From contig NZ_JAGJDY010000009.1 of assembly GCF_018100795.1 (NCBI RefSeq), positions 124,001-188,000 of the forward strand: a DNA stretch of 64,000 bases, written 5' to 3'. The notes under the pieces are model-generated. The model was not told the DNA's origin and ran no database searches. It saw only the letters and a list, made by a program, of their open reading frames with translations. Position 1 is the stretch's first letter. Each line of letters opens with the position of its first letter. This stretch comes from Alteromonas sp. MMG017 (GTDB lineage: Bacteria; Pseudomonadota; Gammaproteobacteria; Enterobacterales; Alteromonadaceae). The position numbers and the translations under genes are program-made. Shown piece after piece: positions 56,546-64,000 of this stretch.

Positions 56546-57520
56546 ATGAATTACATAGAAAGAGCAATTGAAACTTCAATGCGTCATGTCTGTATATCTG
56601 CCCCAAGCGATCCGGCAGCACGGGGGTTGGTGAGAGAGAATGCGGTGATTGCAATCATTGGAGCCTTCGGTGTATCTAGTAAAACAATTATTCAACGTCA
56701 CTTGGGTCTGAATCGAGAGAGCACTAACAAACTTATTAATAGATTGAAGAAAAAAGGAATCATTTCAGTACACCCAACTTTTGCTAATACTGACCGCAGT
56801 TTTATCATTCTCACGTCTTTCGGAATTAGAGAAGCAGAACTGCTTTTAAATCGGGAACTGAATTTACGGTCGGATGTAAGTCGTGTTAACGAACGAAATC
56901 TTATTCACGATCTTTCAGTTCAATTAATCGTTTTAGAGCTTGCTAAAGCAAATAAGATCTCTGGGTTCGCAACCGAACGTGACTTATCGATACAACTCGA
57001 ACAAAGAGGAAATGATCCTAGACTCGTAGATGCACTTGTGGTCGACGCTAATACGGGCGCAAAAATAGCAATTGAAATGGAAGCATCAAACTCAAAAAAT
57101 AAAAACAACGGAGACGTACGACGTAGAATACTCGATAAGTATCTTGAGGAGCTGGAATCGAACGATGGACTTTACGAGTTTGTGCATATGTACAGTCATC
57201 GACAGCGGTTTCTAACACAGATAGAGAAAGCCCACACCCGAATCTTTGATAGCCGTAGCTCTACTTTTTCTTCCGGCCAACAACGACTGCTGCTCGATAG
57301 TATAAAATTCAAATCATCTGAATGTAGCCTAATCTATGAGCTTATGTTTAATAGTAAGCGTCAATTGAGTGATGAGAACGGAGCAGCGACAAATAAGATT
57401 AACTACCTAGAACAATTAGCGGAATTAGAAAAACTTGCAAAAAATACTCAAGATAGGGTTATTGACATCAGGCTAGAGGGATTTCGTGACGCAGGAAGAG
57501 TGTTAGGCATTTTAGAATAA
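56546..57520 (+). CDS. Winged-helix protein with nuclease-like core (replication-relaxation/MobC-like)
   Basis: A 324-aa protein. Residues 25-110 form a wHTH (IGAFGVSSKTIIQRHLGLNR, LINRLKKKGIISVHP). Residues 140-200 contain RLVDALVVDANTGAKIAIEM followed by EASNSK, resembling the D...ExE...K layout of restriction-like folds and of the replication-relaxation family seen on plasmids and mobile islands. AAGGAG precedes the ATG by 7 bases. It lies directly downstream of the structured region, and a terminator follows. It may bind that region; a role in mobilisation is inferred. Confidence 0.6.
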   Translation: MNYIERAIETSMRHVCISAPSDPAARGLVRENAVIAIIGAFGVSSKTIIQRHLGLNRESTNKLINRLKKKGIISVHPTFANTDRSFIILTSFGIREAELLLNRELNLRSDVSRVNERNLIHDLSVQLIVLELAKANKISGFATERDLSIQLEQRGNDPRLVDALVVDANTGAKIAIEMEASNSKNKNNGDVRRRILDKYLEELESNDGLYEFVHMYSHRQRFLTQIEKAHTRIFDSRSSTFSSGQQRLLLDSIKFKSSECSLIYELMFNSKRQLSDENGAATNKINYLEQLAELEKLAKNTQDRVIDIRLEGFRDAGRVLGILE

Positions 57521-57538
57521 GCCCTTGGAGTGACCTCT

Positions 57539-57564
57539 GGGAGCCTTAAAGGCTCCCCTTTTTT
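57539..57564 (+). terminator. Intrinsic terminator after the wHTH/nuclease-like gene
   Basis: GGGAGCC (57539-57545), loop TTAAA, GGCTCCC (57551-57557), then CTTTTTT. Confidence 0.9.
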
Positions 57565-58096
57565 ATGGCTTCAAGCTTCAAAATGCACTGAGTATCACAA
57601 TGATAAACAATACATTTTTAACGCACATACCTCTATGTACGTCGAATCAGAAGGAAAGCACCGCTGAGGTTTACCGTACTTTCAATAGTGTGCTCGCCTA
57701 AGCTCATGAAACTCTAGCGATTATGGGTAGAGAGTTGTCTGATTCAGCTACTTTTAAATAGTCACTTACCACGCAAATTTTTCGTATACGTTCGATAACC
57801 ACGTTAAATATTCGATGATATTCGGTGTCAACAGTTACTAGGTAGTCGGCATCAAGTTAAATGGAATAATCGAGCACAGGCATAACATATTAGAAAACAC
57901 TGCTGTGTCTCCGTAGCTCCTTCAATGAGGCTGTAACGACATGTCTTCGCATTGGCGTCCATACCAGCTTACACGCTCAGATTCGCTCTGCGAATCAAAT
58001 GGAATTCAAACAGGCAACACAAAATTCCAGCGCTATCAAAAAATCCCCCCACTCCATACTTAGTTATTTAGAGGACATTAACTAAGAGAAGTAAAT
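57565..58096. other. Gene-free stretch of about 530 bases
   Basis: Contains a perfect hairpin GATTCGC-TCT-GCGAATC (57980-57996) and several ATTCGAT/CGTTCGAT-like motifs near 57790-57830. No gene is seen until the small membrane protein, whose ribosome site (AAGAGAAG) lies at the right end. Confidence 0.4.
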
Positions 58097-58357
58097 ATGA
58101 AAATAAACTATGAAAGCCTTTTTAGCCGTTGTTCAAAGACAAGCCAGAAATGGATGGCCTTAAGCAATTCGTTAGTGGCGGTAGCTGTATTAAATTCACT
58201 TTTTAATACAGCTTTTGCCATATTTGGGCATTTCGACTATATCGAGTACCAAGCGCTAACAGATAGATTGTTACTTTTATCGTTTGGCTGCATTGGAGTA
58301 GCAGTGCTACTAATATTAGTTTCTTTATATGCTGCGCATAAGTTAAGAAGCGAATGA
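58097..58357 (+). CDS. Small two-TM membrane protein
   Basis: An 86-aa protein with hydrophobic helices at about 23-43 and 58-80 separated by a short charged turn. AAGAGAAG lies upstream and a strong terminator follows, so it is likely expressed. No family is recognised. It could be a phage-defence effector or a structural membrane protein. Confidence 0.55.
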   Translation: MKINYESLFSRCSKTSQKWMALSNSLVAVAVLNSLFNTAFAIFGHFDYIEYQALTDRLLLLSFGCIGVAVLLILVSLYAAHKLRSE

Positions 58358-58364
58358 TATTGAG

Positions 58365-58390
58365 CACCCCATTAGGGGTGCTTTTTTTTA
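58365..58390 (+). terminator. Intrinsic terminator after the two-TM gene
   Basis: GCACCCC (58365-58371), loop ATTA, GGGGTGC (58376-58382), followed by eight T. Confidence 0.93.
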
Positions 58391-59614
58391 AGCCAAATAT
58401 ATCTTGTGGTCAAAAGCGTTGATTAGTTTTGGCTTCATTTGGCAGACAGCTACTAGCTGTAAAGCGGAAAATCGCAATAGGTAAGAAAACTATCTTCTTA
58501 AAACAAACAATCGACGTTCAATTTACAAAAAAGTAGTGTCACTGTGCACGACCTGTTCTGACAAATTTGGTTTTAAACACATTCAAATTATCGTTTTTTG
58601 TAAACTTGACGCGCACTACGAAATCACCTGTAACTGACCAGTCAGTAACAAGGGTTAATCGGTGTTGTATTCAAAAAACACGAAAAAGTATCACGAGATG
58701 TCTAACGAGTTATTGCTAAACTTGAAGTGGATTTATCATAAATAAAAGATTGATTGCACCTATTCGCTAATGAGATAGGTGCAGCCAAAATTGAATTACT
58801 TTCCCCCTGCTATCTACTTTCTTTAATCAATCATATGTGGTTTGCTCCAGTCAAAAAGGTTGACACAAGTGCCTAGTAATTCGCTCATTTACAGTAGTCA
58901 GCAAGGGGAGGCTGAAATTTTTGCATTAGGCTCGAAAAATACAGTGTTGCTAGTAATAGACTCTTCGCCAAACGCAGAGTTAATGTAGCAAATAAATTCT
59001 TTTCCAATAAAAGTAAATTATGCTTTAACCATACTTACTCTCATTAATATTGAAGCTTTAGTCTAGGCAAATAGCACTCTATTAAAAAATTTGATGTGCT
59101 GTAATTATATTGAGAACAGATAATTGCCCCATGGGTAAGGTGTGATGAACCGCTTACGCGATAAGAATATGATTTATCTTGGAATGTTCATTTAGCGACA
59201 AAATGCAAAGTCCAATGATACAAACCTTTACCATTGCCCTCAAAAACTAGAGACTAAAGCAACTTCAGCTAACTCCCCACCTCCATAGTCTCCCTGAAAA
59301 AATATTGCAGTTGTAAAGGCTACATAAGCAATCAATCGACAGTAATTTTTCAAGAGTATTGTGGTAATGGGTCTTACGAGTCTTTTCGTTATTTTCAATT
59401 ACAGGCTTTTGGCTATCGCCACTCAACACGATAACCCTTTTCAGTAGAGGCTATTTATAAGTCCGCTCATTCTTGAAAGCCGATACGCAGTAGAATGGCA
59501 ACTATTAACGTAGAGCAGGCGATTTGCGAATCATCACTAGCAGTCCACTTTAGACAAAGATCAGACTTTTAACGTATCAAACACCATGCAGCTTGCTCCG
59601 TCTGAATGCTTTGA
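58391..59614. other. Gene-free stretch of about 1.2 kb
   Basis: No frame of useful length. It holds GTAACTGAC/GTCAGTAAC (58630-58649, one mismatch) and a perfect TGCACCTAT/ATAGGTGCA hairpin at 58755-58783 with an 11-base loop. The function is unknown; decayed genes or a noncoding RNA are possible. Confidence 0.4.
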
Positions 59615-60181
59615 TTAGTTAGGCGCTGCCTTCAAGAACGAACTGATACTTGGTTTCAACTTTTGCCTTTGCCAAATCATGGGATGTTTTGGCGAGCCTG
59701 AATTATTTTTTGGCAATAGAATTTCATTTAGTGATTCAAGGTAACTAAGGACTAATGCCTGCCTATCTTTTATTTCCGTATCACGCTGCCCCCAATTTTC
59801 ATAATCTCCGTAAGCCAATATATAGCTTTGGAAAATTGATAAAGGTAACTTACCAAAAACAATGCTATTTGAGTCTCTTTGTTCCCAGTTATCGAATAGT
59901 TTCTGTGGTGACGCACTGGCATAGTCAAAAAGATTAATGACATAAGGGTTTAGATTTGCTGCACCACAAACCTCTCTCAGGATTCTCAAGGTTGTATCTT
60001 TACTTAGATTTGCTCCATCACCACTCAGACTTCCAGGATTAAACATCACGACTAACAAAGAATCCCATTTCGGGTTTTTTATTTGGTGGCACCAATGACG
60101 GTAGTTGCTTCCGCTCTCCCAAAAGACAGACCATCCATCTAACTCATGATTAAAAACCTGTCCGCCATTGATTGAGTTCAT
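59615..60181 (-). CDS. DUF1643 family protein
   Basis: A 188-aa protein. The family motifs are LLVVMFNPGSLSGDG, LSKDTTLRILREV and YVINLFDYASASPQKL. DUF1643 proteins occur in phages and islands and their function is unknown. It is transcribed against the following gene. Confidence 0.85.
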   Translation of the reverse strand: MNSINGGQVFNHELDGWSVFWESGSNYRHWCHQIKNPKWDSLLVVMFNPGSLSGDGANLSKDTTLRILREVCGAANLNPYVINLFDYASASPQKLFDNWEQRDSNSIVFGKLPLSIFQSYILAYGDYENWGQRDTEIKDRQALVLSYLESLNEILLPKNNSGSPKHPMIWQRQKLKPSISSFLKAAPN

Positions 60182-60207
60182 GATGTCCCTTCTCGCCTAC
60201 CATTTAA

Positions 60208-60432
60208 TTGATGCGTACCTTAAGGAGCCGCGTACTAACCTTTATCATACTGTGCTATCTCCCGCCAGCCCCAGACCCACAAATAAAGCACATCAATAAA
60301 TTCTCCCTGCATTCAAAAAACCGCAATAAATCTGCGACGACAGTTAACGCAGCCATAAGTGCGATTAATTTTTTTAAGCATGTTTTGAATTGGGAGGTGG
60401 AGCAGCTTGCACAACAAATACAATTAAATTAG
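60208..60432 (+). pseudogene. Possible recombinase N-terminal fragment
   Basis: A 74-aa frame. Residues 37-70, with KNRNKSATTVNAAISAINFF and KHVLNWEVEQLA, resemble the SAM-like N-terminal segment of tyrosine recombinases. No catalytic domain follows, so it looks like a remnant. The resemblance is modest. Confidence 0.3.
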
Positions 60433-60473
60433 TGCTAGTCTTATGACTGAGAATATTGTTAAGGACTGCTCCC

Positions 60474-61670
60474 TTGAGAAACAAAACCCTATGTATTGAA
60501 TGTCGAAAGCCAAAATCAGCGACAGCATTTAATTATGCTGGATTCGATTCGTCAATGAGTAGATTGCATGTATATCAAGGGCGCATTCAAGCCCCAATAT
60601 TGCCGGGAATTAAAGACATGGACTTTCTTTGTGTAGATTGTGCCAATAAACTCACAGTACGCTGCATACAGCATGGAGATATTTCCGCTGAGTTTTCCAT
60701 GGGCGTGCCGCCCTTGTGTCAGTTTTGTAAAACCGAATATCAAGAAAAAAATCGTAATCAAGCTATCCAACGCTACTGGAAAGAACATCACCCATCGATA
60801 GCGCCCCATCTGTCATACAAGAAACTGTTCCTCCTCGGTGCGTTGGCCGCAACTGTAATGAAATCTGACGGAGAGATAACGGAAAATGAAGTAGAGGCGG
60901 CGTTGCGAATTTTTTCTAAGAAAAAAAATTTTGCTGACAGAACCGACTTTAAAATATTTTCGACTGGTGTCCAGTCGGTGAACAATAAGCAACTCAAATT
61001 CCGGCAACTATTGGAATTGTGTTACCAGATAAAAGGTAAAAAGCAACATCTTAATATCATTAAATATCTGTTTCGTATCTCCGCCTCAGATGGTCAACTC
61101 GATAAGGCAGAGTATCAAGTAATCAGGCAGGTCGCTGAATTGTTTGGAATCAAAACCCCTAGCTTTGAGGATCTTGCAAACCGTCTTAACGTGGAAACGG
61201 GCCATGCAGCTCGGGATCGTAAAATTGAAATGGTTGGCAATGTAGTTAAAGCGGTGGGCACTGGGGTTGCTGTAGCGGGTAGCCTTTTATTGTCGTTATT
61301 GTCAGAAATGGTGGAAAGTACAACTTCTTCACAAAATGGCCGTTCTTCAGCCAGGCCCGACCCATTAGACAATCGAACTTCCGCAAGGAAAACTGAAAAA
61401 CCGTCATGCTCTGCAACTCGCGCAACGCAAGTAAATGCCTCTAAAAAGAAAGAGCAATCGATAATATACGGTACGGTTGGTAACAGTTACAAAAACTGTG
61501 TGACATGTGAATTTTGGGATGGCTTGCGTGAACCTCAAAAGTATACGGGAGCAGTTCGATTCCCTTCAAAAAACAATAAAGGAACGTGCCAAAATAAAGC
61601 TACCCATCATCGTAAAACCTCTCCCACCAGTACCTGTAGCAAATGGAATAAGTGGAGCAGAATATCTTAA
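60474..61670 (+). CDS. TerB-like domain protein with cysteine clusters
   Basis: A 398-aa protein starting at TTG 60474 because AAGGA lies 8 bases upstream; an earlier in-frame TTG (60456) lacks one. Cys pairs CIEC, CVDC and CQFC (residues 7-85) suggest zinc binding. The central region has two TerB/DjlA-like helical motifs (SDGEITENEVEAAL, ASDGQLDKAEYQVI) and a hydrophobic Gly/Ala-rich segment (GNVVKAVGTGVAVAGS). The C-terminus has NCVTCEFWDG, GTCQN and STCSKW. It resembles TerB-containing proteins associated with stress or phage defence, with added zinc modules. Function unknown. Confidence 0.65.
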   Translation: MRNKTLCIECRKPKSATAFNYAGFDSSMSRLHVYQGRIQAPILPGIKDMDFLCVDCANKLTVRCIQHGDISAEFSMGVPPLCQFCKTEYQEKNRNQAIQRYWKEHHPSIAPHLSYKKLFLLGALAATVMKSDGEITENEVEAALRIFSKKKNFADRTDFKIFSTGVQSVNNKQLKFRQLLELCYQIKGKKQHLNIIKYLFRISASDGQLDKAEYQVIRQVAELFGIKTPSFEDLANRLNVETGHAARDRKIEMVGNVVKAVGTGVAVAGSLLLSLLSEMVESTTSSQNGRSSARPDPLDNRTSARKTEKPSCSATRATQVNASKKKEQSIIYGTVGNSYKNCVTCEFWDGLREPQKYTGAVRFPSKNNKGTCQNKATHHRKTSPTSTCSKWNKWSRIS

Positions 61671-61783
61671 AAAACTATAAACACCTCAACGGCCGGTTTA
61701 CGTACATTTCGGACGAGTTGACCCGCAGAATAACGATGACAAAATCGATAAAAATACATAGTGTGTGAACCGCAAGGTGCTAA

Positions 61784-61870
61784 TCAGTCATCGTAGTTTG
61801 CTCTACTGATTATAAATAAAGAGCCTACGACTAAAACTATCAATGGTAGTAAAAACCATAATTCCTGCAT
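61784..61870 (-). CDS. 28-aa single-TM microprotein
   Basis: MQELWFLLPLIVLVVGSLFI plus a short polar tail. AAGGAA lies 7 bases upstream of the ATG. It is one hydrophobic helix with a polar C-terminus, comparable in form to KdpF-like membrane microproteins. It lies downstream of the TerB-like gene on the opposite strand. Confidence 0.5.
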   Translation of the reverse strand: MQELWFLLPLIVLVVGSLFIISRANYDD

Positions 61871-61973
61871 AATAAAGTTCCTTGTTAAACCTTTCTTATT
61901 ATAGATTAAAAAACAAATCGCATTACAAGGCTTGAAGCCAATTGCGGCTCCATTACACTAGTTCATGCCTTGT

Positions 61974-62195
61974 TTAAAAGAATCGTAATAACGCGTGCAA
62001 CATTAACTCACGTCCATTTTTTCTACACGATTTATCATCGTAATATCTCTGCATACCCCGCAGAACTTTGCTTATAAGTAGGATATTAGCCAGTGCAAAA
62101 ATCGGATTCAAAGTTATGAAAAACGACGTAAGACAAACCCCGCTAATAGTACCTAGCACCAAACAAATGGTCTGGTGAGCTTCTAACTCACTCAC
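61974..62195 (-). CDS. Small membrane protein, 73 aa
   Basis: A GTG start with GGAG six bases upstream. One to two hydrophobic helices (about 9-45: CLVLGTISGVCLTSFFITLN) and a basic C-terminus. No family is recognised. Confidence 0.5.
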   Translation of the reverse strand: MSELEAHQTICLVLGTISGVCLTSFFITLNPIFALANILLISKVLRGMQRYYDDKSCRKNGRELMLHALLRFF

Positions 62196-62358
62196 AAATA
62201 GCTCCGACTTCCATTGAATATTCCTTTAAGTTTGCATCCTTATTTGAAAATTTAATGAATTTTTGACGATTTGCAAATTCTTTACTGCGAGGATTAGCAG
62301 CACGAACCTGTTTGATGGGTGATTTCTAACCTACAAGAATCAGCTTACACTAGGTAAT

Positions 62359-62383
62359 AAAAAAGGGCTGCAAAGCAGCCCTT
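62359..62383 (-). terminator. Intrinsic terminator of the 133-aa gene
   Basis: AAGGGCTGC (62363-62371), loop AAA, GCAGCCCTT (62375-62383), T-rich on the minus strand. Confidence 0.85.
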
Positions 62384-62783
62384 AAAGTGATTCAACCTGC
62401 TCAGTCCACTCATCAATTGCTTCGGCTGAAAAGTAACGATGCTTCGTTACACCGAAAACATTCTCAAACTCTGCATCATCAACGTTATCTGAATTTATAA
62501 AATCGACGATTTGAAGCTCGAATAATAAGAACAATAAGCATCGCTCAGATGGCTCGAAATATTTCTTCCTGAACTCTTCTGGAAGCTGATTTGCAAGACC
62601 GTCTGATATTACAAAACCATTCGTGACAAATTGCTCGTTCTTATGTTCGTAAACATAATCCAGTGTTTCTGGGTTGAAATACCAACATAAACGAAATTTG
62701 TCGTGCCATGGCGTTCTTGTTGCTCTTTTGAACTGATGAATGAACGTGATTTGCAGATCACGCGTCTGAGTCTTCTTTGTCAT
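62382..62783 (-). CDS. Hypothetical protein, 133 aa, near island right end
   Basis: A soluble protein with no signal or TM. AGGAC lies 6 bases upstream of the ATG. It has no recognised motif. A terminator overlaps its stop codon. Being close to the att site, it may be an island-stability or cargo gene. Confidence 0.6.
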   Translation of the reverse strand: MTKKTQTRDLQITFIHQFKRATRTPWHDKFRLCWYFNPETLDYVYEHKNEQFVTNGFVISDGLANQLPEEFRKKYFEPSERCLLFLLFELQIVDFINSDNVDDAEFENVFGVTKHRYFSAEAIDEWTEQVESL

Positions 62784-63011
62784 AGTTATGTCCTGTTTGG
62801 TAAACCTCAGGATTAACTAGTTACGACTTAGGAGAATTTTCACGATTGATACAGGAGTACCAAGCTTGAAACGGAAAGTTAGTTATTAATGACCAGGTAG
62901 GAAAACTTGAAATTTTTACTACTGTATAATGTGACAATTATGGGACAGTTTTGGGACGCTCATTTCACAAGCAATCAATGAGCGGGGTAAGTCATTGAAA
63001 AATAAGAGAGA

Positions 63012-63057
63012 TTGGTCGGTGTGAGAGGATTTGAACCTCCGACCCCTGACACCCCAT
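63012..63057 (-). repeat. Right attachment site within tRNA-Pro
   Basis: An exact 46-bp copy of 43729-43774, made of the tRNA 3' part through the anticodon loop. Confidence 0.95.
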
Positions 63058-63089
63058 GACAGTGCGCTACCAAGCTGCGCCACACACCG
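63013..63089 (-). tRNA. tRNA-Pro (GGG anticodon), CCA encoded
   Basis: A 77-nt cloverleaf: acceptor CGGTGTG/CACACCG, D-arm with GCGC stems, anticodon loop ATGGGGT, T-arm GGAGG-TTCAAAT-CCTCT, discriminator A and encoded CCA. It closely matches the E. coli GGG proline tRNA. The 3' end faces the island and is its target. Confidence 0.95.
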
Positions 63090-63219
63090 ACCGAAAGAGC
63101 CGATAAGTCTACTTATTTTTAGTCACAATGCAACGACAATTGTGCAAATCCTTGGTTAAGCGCTTAATTGCTAATCAGTTTGTAAAATAAAACTGCACAT
63201 CCGGTGTGAAACATCATTT

Positions 63220-63999
63220 TTATAACGTTAAATAACACACTGCGGTTACTACCAAAGCAACAATCACGTTAAGCACTATACCCTCTCGTGCCATAGTTTT
63301 TATATCAAACTTCTCGGTGGCATAGGCAATTGCATTTGGTGCGGTGGCTACTGGTAGCATAAAGGCACAACTGGCGCTAATAGCAGCGGGGATCATCAGC
63401 AGTTTAGGATCTACGCCTACCGCAAAGCCTGCTGCCGCTAATATCGGCATTAATAAAGTGGCTGTAGCAGTATTTGATGTTATTTCAGTTAAGAAGGTTA
63501 CAAACAAGCAGATACCCAGAATAAGGAAGATTACGGGTAGGGTTGAAAGCCCAGTAAGCCACTCTCCCATTAGCACACTTAAACCTGATGCTCTAAACGC
63601 CTTAGCAATACAAATACCACCAGCAAACAATAACAACATGCCCCACGGAATGTTATTGGCGGTTTTCCAGTCGAGTAATTTGTCGTGCTGGCTTTTGCGG
63701 GTTTCGCTGGCTGGCGTTGTTTCACCATTATTGGTCATAAACATGGCGACCACGCCGGCTACTGCAATAGTGCTATCGCTAATAGTGGTAATGCCTAACC
63801 ATGCACTCCAAAAAGGCCTGAATACCCACGCCATGGCGACAGTGCCGAATATTGCCAATACGCGCTTTTCAGCTACGGTCCATTTGCCAGGTTCAGGTAA
63901 GGCAATGTTACCCACTTGCGTTAATCCCCGTGCTAGCCACAACGCCATTAATGGAATAGAGACTAGTACAATGGGTACCCCAGTTTTCATCCACTCAAT
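63220..63999 (-). CDS. SLC13/DASS family sodium-coupled anion symporter, 5' end outside window
   Basis: The C-terminal part of an inner-membrane carrier. Signature motifs are LTEITSNTATATLLMPILAA and MLPVATAPNAIAYATEKF; another hydrophobic pair has LLLFAGGICIAKAFRAS. The frame stays open beyond the last ATG (63990) to the right edge (IEWMKTGVP), so the N-terminal half is missing. Family members import succinate-type dicarboxylates or other anions with Na+. Confidence 0.92.
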   Translation of the reverse strand: MEWMKTGVPIVLVSIPLMALWLARGLTQVGNIALPEPGKWTVAEKRVLAIFGTVAMAWVFRPFWSAWLGITTISDSTIAVAGVVAMFMTNNGETTPASETRKSQHDKLLDWKTANNIPWGMLLLFAGGICIAKAFRASGLSVLMGEWLTGLSTLPVIFLILGICLFVTFLTEITSNTATATLLMPILAAAGFAVGVDPKLLMIPAAISASCAFMLPVATAPNAIAYATEKFDIKTMAREGIVLNVIVALVVTAVCYLTL

Positions 64000-64000
64000 A

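Larger units (their letters stand above)
43729..63057. mobile_element. Integrative genomic island in tRNA-Pro(GGG)
   Basis: About 19.3 kb bounded by 46-bp exact direct repeats (43729-43774 and 63012-63057). The right copy lies inside an intact tRNA-Pro gene whose 3' end faces the island; the left copy is the duplicated 3' part ending in the anticodon loop. Cargo: tyrosine integrase and excisionase-like gene at the left end, DUF429, a two-gene unknown module, type I RM, an HTH protein, a structured noncoding region, a wHTH/nuclease-like gene and other unknown genes. The structure is that of a typical tyrosine-recombinase-driven element. Confidence 0.93.

Noticed and set aside
56095..56549. 60-76 aa frames inside the structured region
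   Set aside because: They follow repeat and hairpin sequence, are Arg/Ser/Cys-rich and have no start signals.
59145..59195. 16-aa frame with AAGGTG upstream
   Set aside because: Too short to support from sequence alone.

Overview
The window looks like chromosome of a marine gammaproteobacterium of the Alteromonas type. GC content is moderate, and the gene set is typical of that group: a CpxP-CpxRA envelope-stress locus, several cyclic-di-GMP proteins, a CreA protein, periplasmic MsrA and Cu/Zn superoxide dismutase, sodium-coupled symporters and many exported enzymes. Genus is inferred from gene content only. Two genes run off the edges: a mannonate-dehydratase-like gene on the left and an SLC13-type symporter on the right. 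Bases 1-4900 are a sugar-acid catabolic operon (mannonate dehydratase family, Gfo/Idh oxidoreductase, Na+/solute symporter, lipoprotein). Bases 5100-18100 hold a GGDEF-EAL protein, exported hydrolase and beta-propeller proteins, MobA, a solute-binding protein, a redox/oxidative-stress group (MsrA, OsmC-like, thioredoxin-like, SodC) and a periplasmic-propeller diguanylate cyclase. Bases 18100-20840 are a divergent cpxP/cpxRA-like locus with an exact GTAAA-N5-GTAAA box. Bases 21000-31750 carry an FAD/NAD protein with a large internal repeat, CreA, a nitroreductase, a DHH phosphoesterase, a purine-salvage group (8-oxoguanine deaminase, nucleoside hydrolase, MFS carrier), a class II cAMP phosphodiesterase and a Tat-exported flavoprotein. 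Bases 32000-43500 hold an S9 peptidase pair, a PhoD-like phosphatase, small unknown genes, an NfeD/SPFH pair, a PadR/HAAS pair with a palindromic operator, and a CRP-like/nitroreductase/DMT/GNAT run. The main accessory element is a genomic island of about 19.3 kb (43729-63057), integrated at the 3' end of a tRNA-Pro(GGG) gene and bounded by a 46-bp exact direct repeat of that tRNA's 3' part. It carries an integrase and an abutting excisionase-like gene at its left end, a DUF429 gene, and a complete type I restriction-modification operon (hsdR-hsdM-hsdS). Two unrecognised genes follow hsdS and look like part of the same unit: a cytosolic 339-aa protein and a four-TM protein. Upstream of hsdR lie an HTH protein and an unusual gene-free stretch at about 55990-56540, packed with stem-loops and a long interrupted stem, directly before a winged-helix/nuclease-like gene. 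The right part of the island has DUF1643 and TerB-like cargo, three very small membrane or unknown proteins and long gene-free stretches. The most promising undescribed parts are the structured region with its downstream gene and the two-gene module behind hsdS.
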